This document shows positions 1 through 6,759 of a DNA stretch of 12,155 nt, in pieces (the stretch's first letter is position 1; each line of letters opens with the position of its first letter). A program made the translations under genes and the position numbers. This DNA comes from an uncultured Collinsella sp. (lineage in GTDB: Bacteria > Actinomycetota > Coriobacteriia > Coriobacteriales > Coriobacteriaceae). The notes under the pieces were generated by a model. It saw nothing but the letters and a program-made list of their open reading frames with translations, had not been told where the DNA came from and did not search any database. The stretch covers positions 1 to 12,155 of the forward strand of contig UQSC01000053.1 in the NCBI GenBank assembly GCA_900543615.1, read 5' to 3'.

Positions 1-20
1 CAGATGTGTATAAGAGACAG
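1..20 (+). other. Nextera/Tn5 mosaic-end sequencing adapter (artefact)
   Basis: Bases 2-20 are AGATGTGTATAAGAGACAG, identical to the 19-bp Tn5 mosaic end used in Nextera library preparation. The C before it fits the last base of the Read 1 oligo rather than the G of the Read 2 oligo. This is untrimmed adapter at the end of a contig, not bacterial sequence. The GTG at 20-22 that appears to open a reading frame uses an adapter base and is not a real start codon. Confidence 0.95.
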
Positions 21-1105
21 TGGTGAGCGCGCCCGCGCCCGAACCGGGGCCGTCCGCCCCGGCATCCTCGTTTGAGGCGCTCGTTGGCGCGCGTGACGCC
101 GCGGGCTCCAATCCGCTCGATAGCTTGGCCGCTCCGGCGCTGTCTCCGCAGGATGCCCTGGCCGCCGCCATCGCGGGCAACGCGTATGCCGCGCCGACGG
201 AGCTGTCGGCGGGTGACGTGCATGCTGACGAGATTGAGCGCACCTACGGTCCGCTCACCTGTAAGGCACTGCCGGCACTCATGGAGTGGCTGGCCCTGCG
301 CTCCGACTTGGATTCCCTGGCCGGCGAGACGCATGCCATTACCATGATGACCATCCACTCCGCCAAGGGCCTGGAGTTCCCGGCGGTGTTCGTGGCCGGC
401 ATGGAGGAGGGCATCTTCCCGCACGTGCACGACTTTGGCGGCAGCGATGATCCGGGCAAGCTCGAGGAGGAGCGTCGCTTGGCCTACGTTGCCATTACGC
501 GCGCCCGTAAACGCCTGTTCCTGACCTATGCGGCCACGCGTCGCACCTACGGCTCGACTTCTGCTAACCCGCGCTCGCGCTTCCTCAACGAGATTCCGTT
601 TGAGGATATCGAGTTTAGCGGTATCGGTTCTGCCGGTTTTGAGGGCACGGGCTGGGAGAAGCGCGGCGACCGTCACGGCACCTTTGGCTCGGGCATGGGC
701 TCGGATATGTATGGCGGCAAGGTGTTCGGTTCGCATACGCGCTCGACCGGCGGCTCCGGATCGCGCGGCGGATCGAGCTTCGACGATTTCTTTGGTGGCA
801 GCACCTATGGCACCGAGCGCCATCGCGGGGTTTCGCCCGACGCCGGCCGTGTTGCCTCGACCTTTGGCTCGGGCGCACCGCGAGCAAAAAAGCCGTCGTC
901 CAAGGTGTCGCCGACGGTGGAGCGCAAGGTCGATCGCGCTAGCGCGTCGCAGGACTTTGCCGCGGGCGATACCGTGAGTCATAAGACCTTTGGCACGGGT
1001 ACTGTGATCTCGGTCGCCGGAGACATGATCGAGGTCCAATTCGAAAAAACCGGCCAGACCAAAAAGCTTATGAAAGGTTTTGCACCGATCGTCAAGCTGT
1101 CGTAA
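21..1105 (+). CDS. pcrA: ATP-dependent DNA helicase PcrA/UvrD, C-terminal part (5' truncated)
   Basis: Superfamily 1A 3'-5' DNA helicase acting in repair and in removal of blocks to replication. Only the C-terminal ~360 residues are present; the contig end removes the Walker A and other N-terminal motifs. Counting from the codon at 20, motif V is TIHSAKGLEFP (about 111-121), followed by GMEEGIFPH, and motif VI is EEERRLAYVAITRARKR (149-165) with its ATP-sensing arginines. Residues ~317-361 (DTVSHKTFGTGTVISVAGD onward) form the Tudor-like C-terminal domain that in PcrA contacts RNA polymerase. Two low-complexity stretches stand out: a Pro/Ala/Ser-rich insert at ~1-65, where the end of domain 2B is expected, and a Gly/Ser/Arg-rich linker at ~200-300. 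The C-terminal domain favours PcrA over other UvrD-like helicases. The stop is TAA at 1103-1105. Confidence 0.9.
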
Positions 1106-1112
1106 TCCCGGC

Positions 1113-1241
1113 GGACCTGGGTGGGCGTATAGGGCAACATCGCCTGCTCGGGCAGTCCTGCTCGCACGGAGAGCACATTAAGTGCTCTCCGGCTCGTGCG
1201 GAACTCGCGACCGATGTTGCCCTATACGCCCACCCAGGTCC
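1113..1241. repeat. 129-bp intergenic palindrome with perfect 30-bp arms
   Basis: Bases 1113-1142 and 1212-1241 are exact reverse complements (30/30; the left arm begins GGACCTGGGTGGGCG). Inside lies a second perfect hairpin, GGAGAGCAC (1168-1176), loop ATTAA, GTGCTCTCC (1182-1190). The outer arms are not followed by a T run, so it does not look like a simple terminator. A smaller hairpin follows at 1248-1266 (GACGTT/AACGTC). It lies just after the pcrA stop, between convergent genes. It could be a miniature palindromic element or a structured RNA; no function is assigned. Confidence 0.9.
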
Positions 1242-1330
1242 TCAGGTGACGTTGCTTGCGAACGTCGCTCTACTCGTTCGCTTTTTGGTCTGGAGAGCCG
1301 GGTGGGCTGATAGAAAAATAGATGTGAGTA

Positions 1331-1374
1331 GGGGCTCCTCCGTTGATGAACGAGGGAGCCCCTTGTTTCGTTTT
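1331..1374 (-). terminator. Bidirectional rho-independent terminator between pcrA and manA
   Basis: GGGGCTCC (1331-1338) pairs with GGAGCCCC (1355-1362), and the stem can extend inward with one mismatch to a short loop. On the + strand it is followed by TTGTTTCGTTTT, and on the - strand by a weaker T-rich tract (ATTTTT around 1315-1320). It sits 15-60 bp past the manA stop and can also end pcrA transcripts. Confidence 0.75.
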
Positions 1375-1389
1375 GGTTGTTGTTGCGAC

Positions 1390-2322
1390 CTAGAGGTGGC
1401 TGATGATCAGTTCCATCTTGCCTTCGAGTTCGATCTGGTTCACGGTGCTCGGGGCCAGCAGGTGGCTGCCCTTGTGAACGGGCTCGCCGCACACGGTGCC
1501 CTCGCCGTCGATGACCGACAGGCACATGAAGGGCCAGTGCTGCTCCAAGGTCTTGCTGCCGTCGACGCGCACGCGATCGACGGTGTAGCAGGAGTTAGAC
1601 TCGAGCTCGGTCACGCCATCGACTTCGGGCGCGGTCACCGTGCCGTCGGTCGGAGCCTGAACGTCAAAATCGATGCAATCCAGGCTCTGCTCAATGTGAA
1701 GTGGGCGCAGCTTGCCGTCGGTGCCGGGGCGGTCGTAGTCGTACAGGCGATACGTCACGTCGCTCGACTGCTGCGTCTCCAAAATGAGCGTACCGGTTTT
1801 GATGGCGTGCACGGTGCCGGAGTCGATTTGGAAAAAGTCGCCCTTGTGAATCGGCAGCACGTTGAGCATCTCGTCCCAGCGGCCGTCCTCGATCATCTGC
1901 GCGGCCTCGGCGCGGTCGTGCGCGCGCTGGCCGACGATGATCGTGGCACCGGGCTCGCAATCAAGCACGTACCAGCACTCGGTCTTGCCCAGGCTTCCGT
2001 TCTCGTGCTCGGCGGCGTACTCGTCGTTGGGGTGAATCTGGATCGAAAGGTCGTCCTTGGCGTCCAGAATCTTGATGAGCAGCGGGAACTCCTTGCCCTC
2101 GCAATTGCCAAAGAGCTCGCGGTGCTCGGCCCACAGCCACGACAGCGTGTGACCGGCATACGGGCCCTCCGCAATCTGGCAGTCGCCGTTGGGATGGGCC
2201 GAGATAGCCCAGCACTCACCGATGGGACCCTCGGGAATGTCGTAGCCAAATACGGTTTCGAGTTGGCGGCCGCCCCAGATCTTCTCGTGGAAGATCGGCG
2301 TCAGTTTAATCAAATCGGACAT
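1390..2322 (-). CDS. manA: Mannose-6-phosphate isomerase, class I
   Basis: Cytosolic zinc enzyme interconverting mannose-6-P and fructose-6-P. The 310-aa length fits the short Gram-positive ManA/GmuF form rather than the ~390-aa enterobacterial form. Visible metal and active-site positions are the QIHPND motif (Q95, H97), E115 in GKTECWYV, and H172 in DSGTVHAI. The SSDVTYRLYDYDR stretch carries the conserved active-site arginine (~192). The start at 2322 (MSDLIKLTP) is chosen because GGGGG lies 7 bases upstream. An ATG at 2328 is too close to that site, and the longer frame to 2385 has no ribosome site and an atypical N-terminus. It lies 74 bp downstream of the gntR stop on the same strand with no obvious terminator between, so cotranscription is likely. 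Placement in a beta-glycoside PTS locus suggests that mannose or mannose-6-P is a product there. Confidence 0.93.
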   Translation of the reverse strand: MSDLIKLTPIFHEKIWGGRQLETVFGYDIPEGPIGECWAISAHPNGDCQIAEGPYAGHTLSWLWAEHRELFGNCEGKEFPLLIKILDAKDDLSIQIHPNDEYAAEHENGSLGKTECWYVLDCEPGATIIVGQRAHDRAEAAQMIEDGRWDEMLNVLPIHKGDFFQIDSGTVHAIKTGTLILETQQSSDVTYRLYDYDRPGTDGKLRPLHIEQSLDCIDFDVQAPTDGTVTAPEVDGVTELESNSCYTVDRVRVDGSKTLEQHWPFMCLSVIDGEGTVCGEPVHKGSHLLAPSTVNQIELEGKMELIISHL

Positions 2323-2396
2323 GTTCATACCCCCATGGTGTTGCGCGGCCGCCCGCTCTAAATGAGCCAAAACGAGCGCCCGCATGACTATAAAAC

Positions 2397-3116
2397 CTAG
2401 GCCAACGTTACGTTGTGCAGCTCAAAGCGGTCACCAACGTTGCGCGAGATCGAATGCTCAAAGGCGGTGCCGCTATCCAAAAAACCAATCTGGTGGAGTT
2501 CGAGCAGGGGAGAGCCGGGTTTGGTGTCCAAGCGCTCAGCTTCTTCCTCGGTTGCCGCTACGGCGCGGATGGTGCGGTGGAAGCTCGAAATCTTCAGCCC
2601 ACATTGCTCGCGGATGAAGCTGTAGACCGATCCGTACAGATCTTTCTTTTTAAGGCCCGGGATCAATTCGAGGGGCATGTAGGTGTACTCGATAACGATG
2701 GGCTTCTCGTCCACCTGGCGCACGCGCACGATGTGATAGGCAAAGTCATCCTCGGCAATTCCCAGCTGAGCGGCGACGTCCGCTGGTGGATTGACAATCG
2801 AGAAATCGTAGACCACCGAGGACACCTTCTCCCCGCGGTGCTCATGCGAAAAGCCAGCGGCGCGGTCGTTCTTGCCCTGGAAAAACGCCTTGCCGGGAAG
2901 CCCCGCCGTGTCCTTGACGTAGGTGCCCGATCCGCGCCGGCTGGTAATAAGACCTTCCTCGGTAATCTGCTCAATCGCTCGTTTAACGGTGATTTTGGAA
3001 ACGCTATAGAGCTCACAGAACTCAACGACGGTGGGCAGCTTGTCACTCGGCTTAAGAGCGCCGTCCTCGATGCTTCGACGAATATCCGCAGCTATCGCCT
3101 CGTATTTGGGAATCAT
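2397..3116 (-). CDS. GntR-family (HutC/UTRA) transcriptional regulator
   Basis: 239-aa DNA-binding regulator, probably the local repressor of the sugar genes. The N-terminal winged helix (~1-68) shows the GntR pattern DKLPTVVEFCELYSVSKITV and a wing ending RRGSGTYV. Residues ~90-232 form a UTRA ligand-binding domain, with signatures such as EKPIVIEYTYMPLELIPG and a final FELHNVTLA. UTRA domains of sugar regulators (TreR, NagR/YvoA, GmuR) bind phosphosugars, so a 6-phospho-disaccharide or hexose-phosphate effector is inferred. The ATG at 3116 has AAGGGGG four bases upstream on its strand. It is divergent from the GH1-PTS operon across a 304-bp region and is followed by manA. A 15-bp motif shared by both promoter regions may be its operator. 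Confidence 0.92.
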   Translation of the reverse strand: MIPKYEAIAADIRRSIEDGALKPSDKLPTVVEFCELYSVSKITVKRAIEQITEEGLITSRRGSGTYVKDTAGLPGKAFFQGKNDRAAGFSHEHRGEKVSSVVYDFSIVNPPADVAAQLGIAEDDFAYHIVRVRQVDEKPIVIEYTYMPLELIPGLKKKDLYGSVYSFIREQCGLKISSFHRTIRAVAATEEEAERLDTKPGSPLLELHQIGFLDSGTAFEHSISRNVGDRFELHNVTLA

Positions 3117-3138
3117 GGAACCCCCTTTCCGACATACA

Positions 3139-3153
3139 TAAATACATAAGTAA
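3139..3153 (-). promoter_or_regulatory. Candidate GntR operator, gntR side
   Basis: On the - strand this reads TTACTTATGTATTTA and matches 12 of 15 positions with the motif at 3226-3240 on the + strand. The first eight bases (TTACTTAT) are identical. It sits between the predicted gntR -10 box and the gene, consistent with autorepression. AT-rich composition raises the chance of coincidence. Confidence 0.3.
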
Positions 3154-3158
3154 GTATA
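3153..3158 (-). promoter_or_regulatory. Predicted -10 box for gntR-manA
   Basis: On the - strand these bases read TATACT, close to the -10 consensus, about 37 bp upstream of the gntR ATG. No convincing -35 sits at the right distance; TATATG is at 17 bp. The shared 15-bp motif at 3139-3153 would overlap or immediately follow the start point, where a repressor could act. Confidence 0.3.
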
Positions 3159-3224
3159 GCCATCTGCAAGGCATCCATATAATTCTTATCTAAGAAGTTC
3201 GAGAAAGAAAAAAGAAAAAGACGC

Positions 3225-3252
3225 TTTACTTATAAAATTAGAGCGCTATAGT
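3225..3252 (+). promoter_or_regulatory. Predicted promoter of the GH1-PTS operon
   Basis: TTTACT (3225-3230) as the -35 and TATAGT (3247-3252) as the -10 are separated by 16 bp in the AT-rich part of the divergent region. Reading the -35 as CTTTAC gives a 17-bp spacer. Both boxes differ from consensus by one or two bases. No start site can be seen directly. Confidence 0.4.
3226..3240 (+). promoter_or_regulatory. Candidate GntR operator, GH1 side
   Basis: TTACTTATAAAATTA overlaps the predicted -35 and spacer of the GH1-PTS promoter and shares 12 of 15 bases with the motif at 3139-3153 on the opposite strand. Binding here would block RNA polymerase, as expected of a UTRA-GntR repressor. Confidence 0.3.
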
Positions 3253-3292
3253 TGTAGCCAACGAACGGAACCCTGCCGAACGGCAGGACCGA

Positions 3293-3390
3293 CCGTTTGG
3301 GGACGGTTTTGTTTTGGCGGGCTGAATATCCAGATATCCGGTGCGCGCCCGCGCCGGATAACCTGCCAAGGCAAACCCGTCTCCAACCGG
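3293..3390. repeat. REPIN-like inverted repeat pair with nested hairpin in the GH1 leader
   Basis: The arm at 3293-3321 and the reverse complement of 3362-3390 match at 23 of 29 positions. Between them 3335-3360 folds as an almost perfect hairpin: TATCCGGTGCG, loop CGCC, CGCGCCGGATA, with one G-T pair. Each arm carries a copy of a ~23-nt repeat (GGGGAC..TTTTGTTTTGGCGGG type) found again at 7243-7265. Two short repeats in inverted orientation around a spacer is the REPIN arrangement. The CCGT..ACGG hairpin with TTTTGTTTT at 3293-3315 could also act as a weak terminator within the leader. Confidence 0.75.
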
Positions 3391-3420
3391 AAGCTCTAGA
3401 ACACGAAAGCGAGGACTTCG

Positions 3421-4821
3421 ATGGCACAGTATCAGCTGCCCCGTGACTTCTTCTTTGGCGCCGCTATGTCCGGCCCGCAGACTGAGGGTCAGTGGAACCA
3501 GGGCGGCAAGCTCGAGAACCTGTGGGACACCTGGTCCATCCAGGATCTGGATTCGTTCTATAACCGCGTTGGCTCTTATGCTGGCAATGACTTTATGGCT
3601 AAGTACCAGGAGGACCTTCGCATTTTGAAGGACTTGGGCCTGGATACCTACCGCACCTCCATCCAGTGGAGTCGCCTGCTCGATGCTAACGGCAACCTCA
3701 ATGAGGAGGGCGCCGCGTGGTATCACGAGCTGTTCCGTGCCTCTCGCGAGGCCGGCCTGGAGCCGTTCGTCAACCTGTACCACTTTGACATGCCCACCTA
3801 CCTCTTTGACCGTGGTGGTTGGGAGAGCCGTGAGGTCGTCGAGGCTTACGCTCATTACGCCGACGTCGCCTTCCGCGAGTTTGGCCAGGAGATCAAGTAC
3901 TGGTTCACCTTTAACGAGCCCATCGTCGAGCCCGAGCAGCGCTATCAGGAGGGCGTGTGGTACCCTCAGCTCCATGACTATAACCGCGCTCGCACCGTGC
4001 AGTATCACATCTCGCTGGCGCACGCGCTGGCCGTGGCCAACTACCGCCGCGCCTATGACGAGGGCGCCGTTCGCGCCGACGCCAAGATCGGCATGATCAA
4101 CTGCTTTACCCCGGTCTATACCAAGGAGAGCCCCAGCGAGGCAGACCTCGAGGCCGTGCGTATGACCAGCGGTATCAACAATCGCTGGTGGCTCGACCTT
4201 ATTACCAAGGGCGAGCTTCCCGCCGACGTGCTCGACAGCCTGGCCGAGGGCGGCGTTAAACTTCCGTTCCGTGCCGGCGACCAAGAGATTCTCAAGCAGG
4301 GCGTTGTCGACTGGCTCGGTTGTAACTACTACCATCCCACGCGCGTTCAGGCTCCGGCGAGCAAGATCGACCAGTACGGTCTGCCGCACTTTGCCGACGA
4401 GTACGTGTGGCCCGACGCCGTTATGAACGAGAGCCGCGGCTGGGAGATCTACCCGCAGGGTCTCTACGACTTTGGCATGGACTGCGCTAAGAATTACCCC
4501 GATCTTGAGTGGTTCGTTTCCGAGAACGGCATCGGCATCATGGACGAATACAAGAACCGTGACGCCGAAGGAACCATCCAGGATGACTACCGCGTCGACT
4601 TTGTACGTCAGCACCTGGAGTGGGTGGCCAAGGCAATCGCCGAGGGCGCCAAATGCCGCGGATACCATTATTGGGCCGTCATCGATAACTGGTCTTGGGC
4701 TAATGCCTTTAAGAACCGTTACGGCTTTGTCGAGGTCGACCTCATGGACGGCTACAAGCGCCGCCTTAAGAAGTCGGCAGCTTGGCTCAAGCAGGTCGCA
4801 ACGACCCACGTGGTTGACTAG
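3421..4821 (+). CDS. GH1 6-phospho-beta-glycosidase (6-phospho-beta-glucosidase type)
   Basis: 466-aa cytosolic GH1 (beta/alpha)8-barrel enzyme that hydrolyses PTS-imported phospho-disaccharides into a hexose-6-P and a free hexose. The acid/base glutamate is E166 in TFNEP and the nucleophile is E368 in SENGIG; the N-terminus shows the GH1 pattern FFFGAAMSGPQTEG. Near the end, WSWANAFKNRYGF (424-436) has Ser at the position occupied by Glu in enzymes acting on unphosphorylated glucosides, a known marker of phosphosubstrate specificity. K431 and Y434 are the nearby candidates for phosphate binding, but the lysine is one place earlier than in LacG-type enzymes. The ATG at 3421 has GAGGA at 3411-3415. 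It heads the operon with EIIC, EIIB and EIIA, 120 bp before EIIC. The sugar (glucose or mannose at the non-reducing end) cannot be settled from motifs. Confidence 0.92.
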   Translation: MAQYQLPRDFFFGAAMSGPQTEGQWNQGGKLENLWDTWSIQDLDSFYNRVGSYAGNDFMAKYQEDLRILKDLGLDTYRTSIQWSRLLDANGNLNEEGAAWYHELFRASREAGLEPFVNLYHFDMPTYLFDRGGWESREVVEAYAHYADVAFREFGQEIKYWFTFNEPIVEPEQRYQEGVWYPQLHDYNRARTVQYHISLAHALAVANYRRAYDEGAVRADAKIGMINCFTPVYTKESPSEADLEAVRMTSGINNRWWLDLITKGELPADVLDSLAEGGVKLPFRAGDQEILKQGVVDWLGCNYYHPTRVQAPASKIDQYGLPHFADEYVWPDAVMNESRGWEIYPQGLYDFGMDCAKNYPDLEWFVSENGIGIMDEYKNRDAEGTIQDDYRVDFVRQHLEWVAKAIAEGAKCRGYHYWAVIDNWSWANAFKNRYGFVEVDLMDGYKRRLKKSAAWLKQVATTHVVD

Positions 4822-4941
4822 CGACCAGGCGAACGCCCAGACCGCGCGCCGCCGCGCGCAACACATGGCACATCTGGTGGCAGAGGGCGACAGACCACCG
4901 TGCGCATAGGAAAAGGCCGGATTTGATAGTTAGGAGCAATC

Positions 4942-6294
4942 ATGGCCAGTGAAAACGGAAAGAGCTTCCTCGACAAATTTGCCGAGGTCTCTGCGAAGGT
5001 GGGAAACCAGGTTCACCTGCGTTCCCTGCGCGATGCCTTCGCAACCATCACGCCGCTCTATATCCTTGCGGGTATCGCGGTTCTTATTAACAACGTCGTG
5101 TTCCCTCTGTTCCCGCTCGATGCAGCGGGCCTTGCCAACCTTCAGACCTGGGGCTCGGCAATTACGCTGGGCACCCTCAACGTCTCTGCCATTATCTTGG
5201 CCGGATTGATCGGCTACAGCCTCGCTAAGAACGAGCGCTTCGATAACCCGCTTGCCTGCGTGGTCGTCGCCATCTCCGCTTTCGTTATCATGATGCCGCA
5301 GCAGATCACCGCCACGCTTGCCGCCACGAGCCCGCTGCTCACCGACAAGATCACCTCTGCCGAGGTCACGGGCGCCCTTTCGACTGCCAACACCGGTACC
5401 AACGGTCTGTTCGCGGCTATTATCATCGCCCTGCTCTCCGTCACGCTCTTCATCAAGATTTCCGGCGTCGAAAAGCTTAAAGTAAAGCTGGGCGAGGGTG
5501 TGCCCCCCGCGGTCTCCAACTCCTTTAACGTCATGATCCCGATGCTGCTCAACCTCTCGATCTTCGCAGTTGCCGCAGCGCTGCTCGCCGTGTTTGCCGG
5601 CACCGATCTGTGCACCATCATCTCCACGTGCATTTCCAACCCGCTCAAGAGCATCATGAACGCCGGCCCGTGGGCTGTTATCCTCATCTACACCCTTGCG
5701 AACCTGCTGTTCTGCGTCGGTATTCACCAGTCCACCATCTCTGGCGCTACCGTCGAGCCGATCCTGACCATGCTCATCGTCGACAACATGGCTACTTTTG
5801 CCGCCGGCGGTACCATCCAGCCCGACCACTACATGAATATGCAGATCGTCAACAGCTTCGCCCTCATCGGCGGCTCGGGCTGCACCCTCATGCTCCTGCT
5901 CGACACCTTCCTGTTCTCCAAGAACAAGGCTTCCAAGACCGTTGCCAAGATGGCTATCGTTCCTGGTCTGTTCAACATCAACGAGCCGGTCATCTACGGT
6001 TACCCCGTCGTGTACAACCTGCCGCTCATGATTCCGTTCGTGCTTCTCCCCGACCTGTTCATCGGCGCCACCTATGCTCTGACCTGCGCGGGCATCATCA
6101 GCCCTTGCATTGCCCAGGTGCCTTGGACCATGCCTCCCGTCATCAACGCTCTGCTTGCTACGGGCTTTGACTGGCGCGCTGGCGTGTGGCAGGCGCTCGA
6201 GCTTGTCATCGGCATGGCTGTCTACCTGCCCTTTATGAGGATCTCCGAGAAGGCTATCGCTAAGCAGGAGGCTCTTGCCGAGCAGAACGCTTAA
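4942..6294 (+). CDS. PTS lactose/cellobiose-family EIIC permease
   Basis: 450-aa inner-membrane permease with about ten hydrophobic segments, forming the transport channel of a PTS for beta-linked disaccharides. Family signatures: an N-terminal FAxITPLYILAGI-like stretch (~33-45), GIHQ at 260-263 (most relatives have GIHG), and NINEP (345-349) followed by YGYPVVYNLPLMIPF. The glutamate of NINEP and the histidine of GIH are the expected sugar-site residues. There are no fused EIIA or EIIB domains; these are separate genes downstream. The ATG at 4942 has AGGAG seven bases upstream. The 120-bp gap after the GH1 gene holds a GC hairpin (GCGCG/CGCGC, 4844-4859) without a T run, so read-through from the GH1 gene is expected. 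Confidence 0.93.
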   Translation: MASENGKSFLDKFAEVSAKVGNQVHLRSLRDAFATITPLYILAGIAVLINNVVFPLFPLDAAGLANLQTWGSAITLGTLNVSAIILAGLIGYSLAKNERFDNPLACVVVAISAFVIMMPQQITATLAATSPLLTDKITSAEVTGALSTANTGTNGLFAAIIIALLSVTLFIKISGVEKLKVKLGEGVPPAVSNSFNVMIPMLLNLSIFAVAAALLAVFAGTDLCTIISTCISNPLKSIMNAGPWAVILIYTLANLLFCVGIHQSTISGATVEPILTMLIVDNMATFAAGGTIQPDHYMNMQIVNSFALIGGSGCTLMLLLDTFLFSKNKASKTVAKMAIVPGLFNINEPVIYGYPVVYNLPLMIPFVLLPDLFIGATYALTCAGIISPCIAQVPWTMPPVINALLATGFDWRAGVWQALELVIGMAVYLPFMRISEKAIAKQEALAEQNA

Positions 6295-6317
6295 ACGTCG
6301 TTCTCCCTTCCACCGTT

Positions 6318-6348
6318 GCGGGCACCGGTACGCGGTGCCGATGCCCGC
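6318..6348 (+). promoter_or_regulatory. GC-rich hairpin between EIIC and EIIB genes
   Basis: GCGGGCA (6318-6324) can pair with TGCCCGC (6342-6348); alternatively GGCACCG can pair with CGGTGCC around loop GTACG. No T run follows, so it is more like an mRNA-stabilising or processing hairpin than a terminator. The 153-bp gap here is long for genes of one permease. Confidence 0.45.
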
Positions 6349-6447
6349 GGCTCTCCTCTTGTGTGAAGACGCAGGGGGTGGGCACAATAGCCGCAAGGAA
6401 TAAAACCAGTTGTCGTCTGCGCGCCGCGCAGTTATAAGGAGGAAACC

Positions 6448-6750
6448 ATGAAGAAGATCATGCTTTGCTGCAATGCCGGCATGTCCACGAGTCTGCTGGT
6501 CCAGAAGATGCAGGCCGAGGTCGCGAACCGCGGTCTGGACATCGAGGTCGAGGCTCGTCCCATGAACGAGGCTCACGATCACCTGGACGAGTGCGACATC
6601 CTGCTGCTCGGTCCGCAGATTGGCTACACCAAGGGCGATTTTGAGAAGGAGGCCGCCGGTCGTTTCCCGGTCGAGGTCATCAACATGGTCGATTACGGCC
6701 GCATGAACGCCGCCGGCATCATCGACCACTGCGTCAGTGTGATGGGCTAG
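6448..6750 (+). CDS. PTS lactose/cellobiose-family EIIB
   Basis: 100-aa cytosolic phosphocarrier that passes phosphate from EIIA to the incoming sugar. The N-terminus MKKIMLCCNAGMSTSLL carries the family active-site signature CxAGMSTS, with C8 the phosphorylated cysteine. C7 just before it is a second, probably non-catalytic, cysteine. LLLGPQIGY (~52-60) is the conserved beta-strand and loop of the Rossmann-like fold. It has a strong ribosome site AAGGAGG (6436-6442), five bases before ATG, the best in the operon; high EIIB expression is inferred. It is followed immediately by EIIA. Confidence 0.95.
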   Translation: MKKIMLCCNAGMSTSLLVQKMQAEVANRGLDIEVEARPMNEAHDHLDECDILLLGPQIGYTKGDFEKEAAGRFPVEVINMVDYGRMNAAGIIDHCVSVMG

Positions 6751-6759
6751 GTGCAGCAC

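Larger units (their letters stand above)
3117..3420. promoter_or_regulatory. Divergent regulatory region between gntR and the GH1-PTS operon
   Basis: No gene is seen in these 304 bases. The gntR-proximal half (3130-3252) is strikingly AT-rich compared with the rest of the window and holds the likely promoters for both directions. It also contains an inverted repeat, TTCTTA-TC-TAAGAA (3183-3196). The GH1-proximal half is GC-rich and folds into hairpins: CCTGCC/GGCAGG at 3272-3287, then the large element at 3293-3390. If transcription starts near 3259, the GH1 mRNA carries a leader of about 160 nt. Confidence 0.7.

Noticed and set aside
1113..1266. CRISPR array or insertion sequence at the palindrome
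   Set aside because: There is one inverted pair rather than spaced direct repeats, and no transposase frame lies inside its 129 bp.
1246..2361. A 371-codon open frame on the + strand over manA
   Set aside because: Shadow of manA; no recognisable protein features, and it crosses the terminator at 1331-1374.
3259..3420. BglG/LicT-type antiterminator site in the GH1 leader
   Set aside because: The leader hairpin with TTTTGTTTT invited this, but no RAT-like sequence overlaps it and the local regulator is a GntR protein, not a BglG-type antiterminator.
3238..4866. A 542-codon open frame on the - strand opposite the GH1 gene
   Set aside because: The sense strand encodes a clear GH1 enzyme with both catalytic glutamates. 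The antisense frame lacks motifs and runs through the REPIN-like leader.
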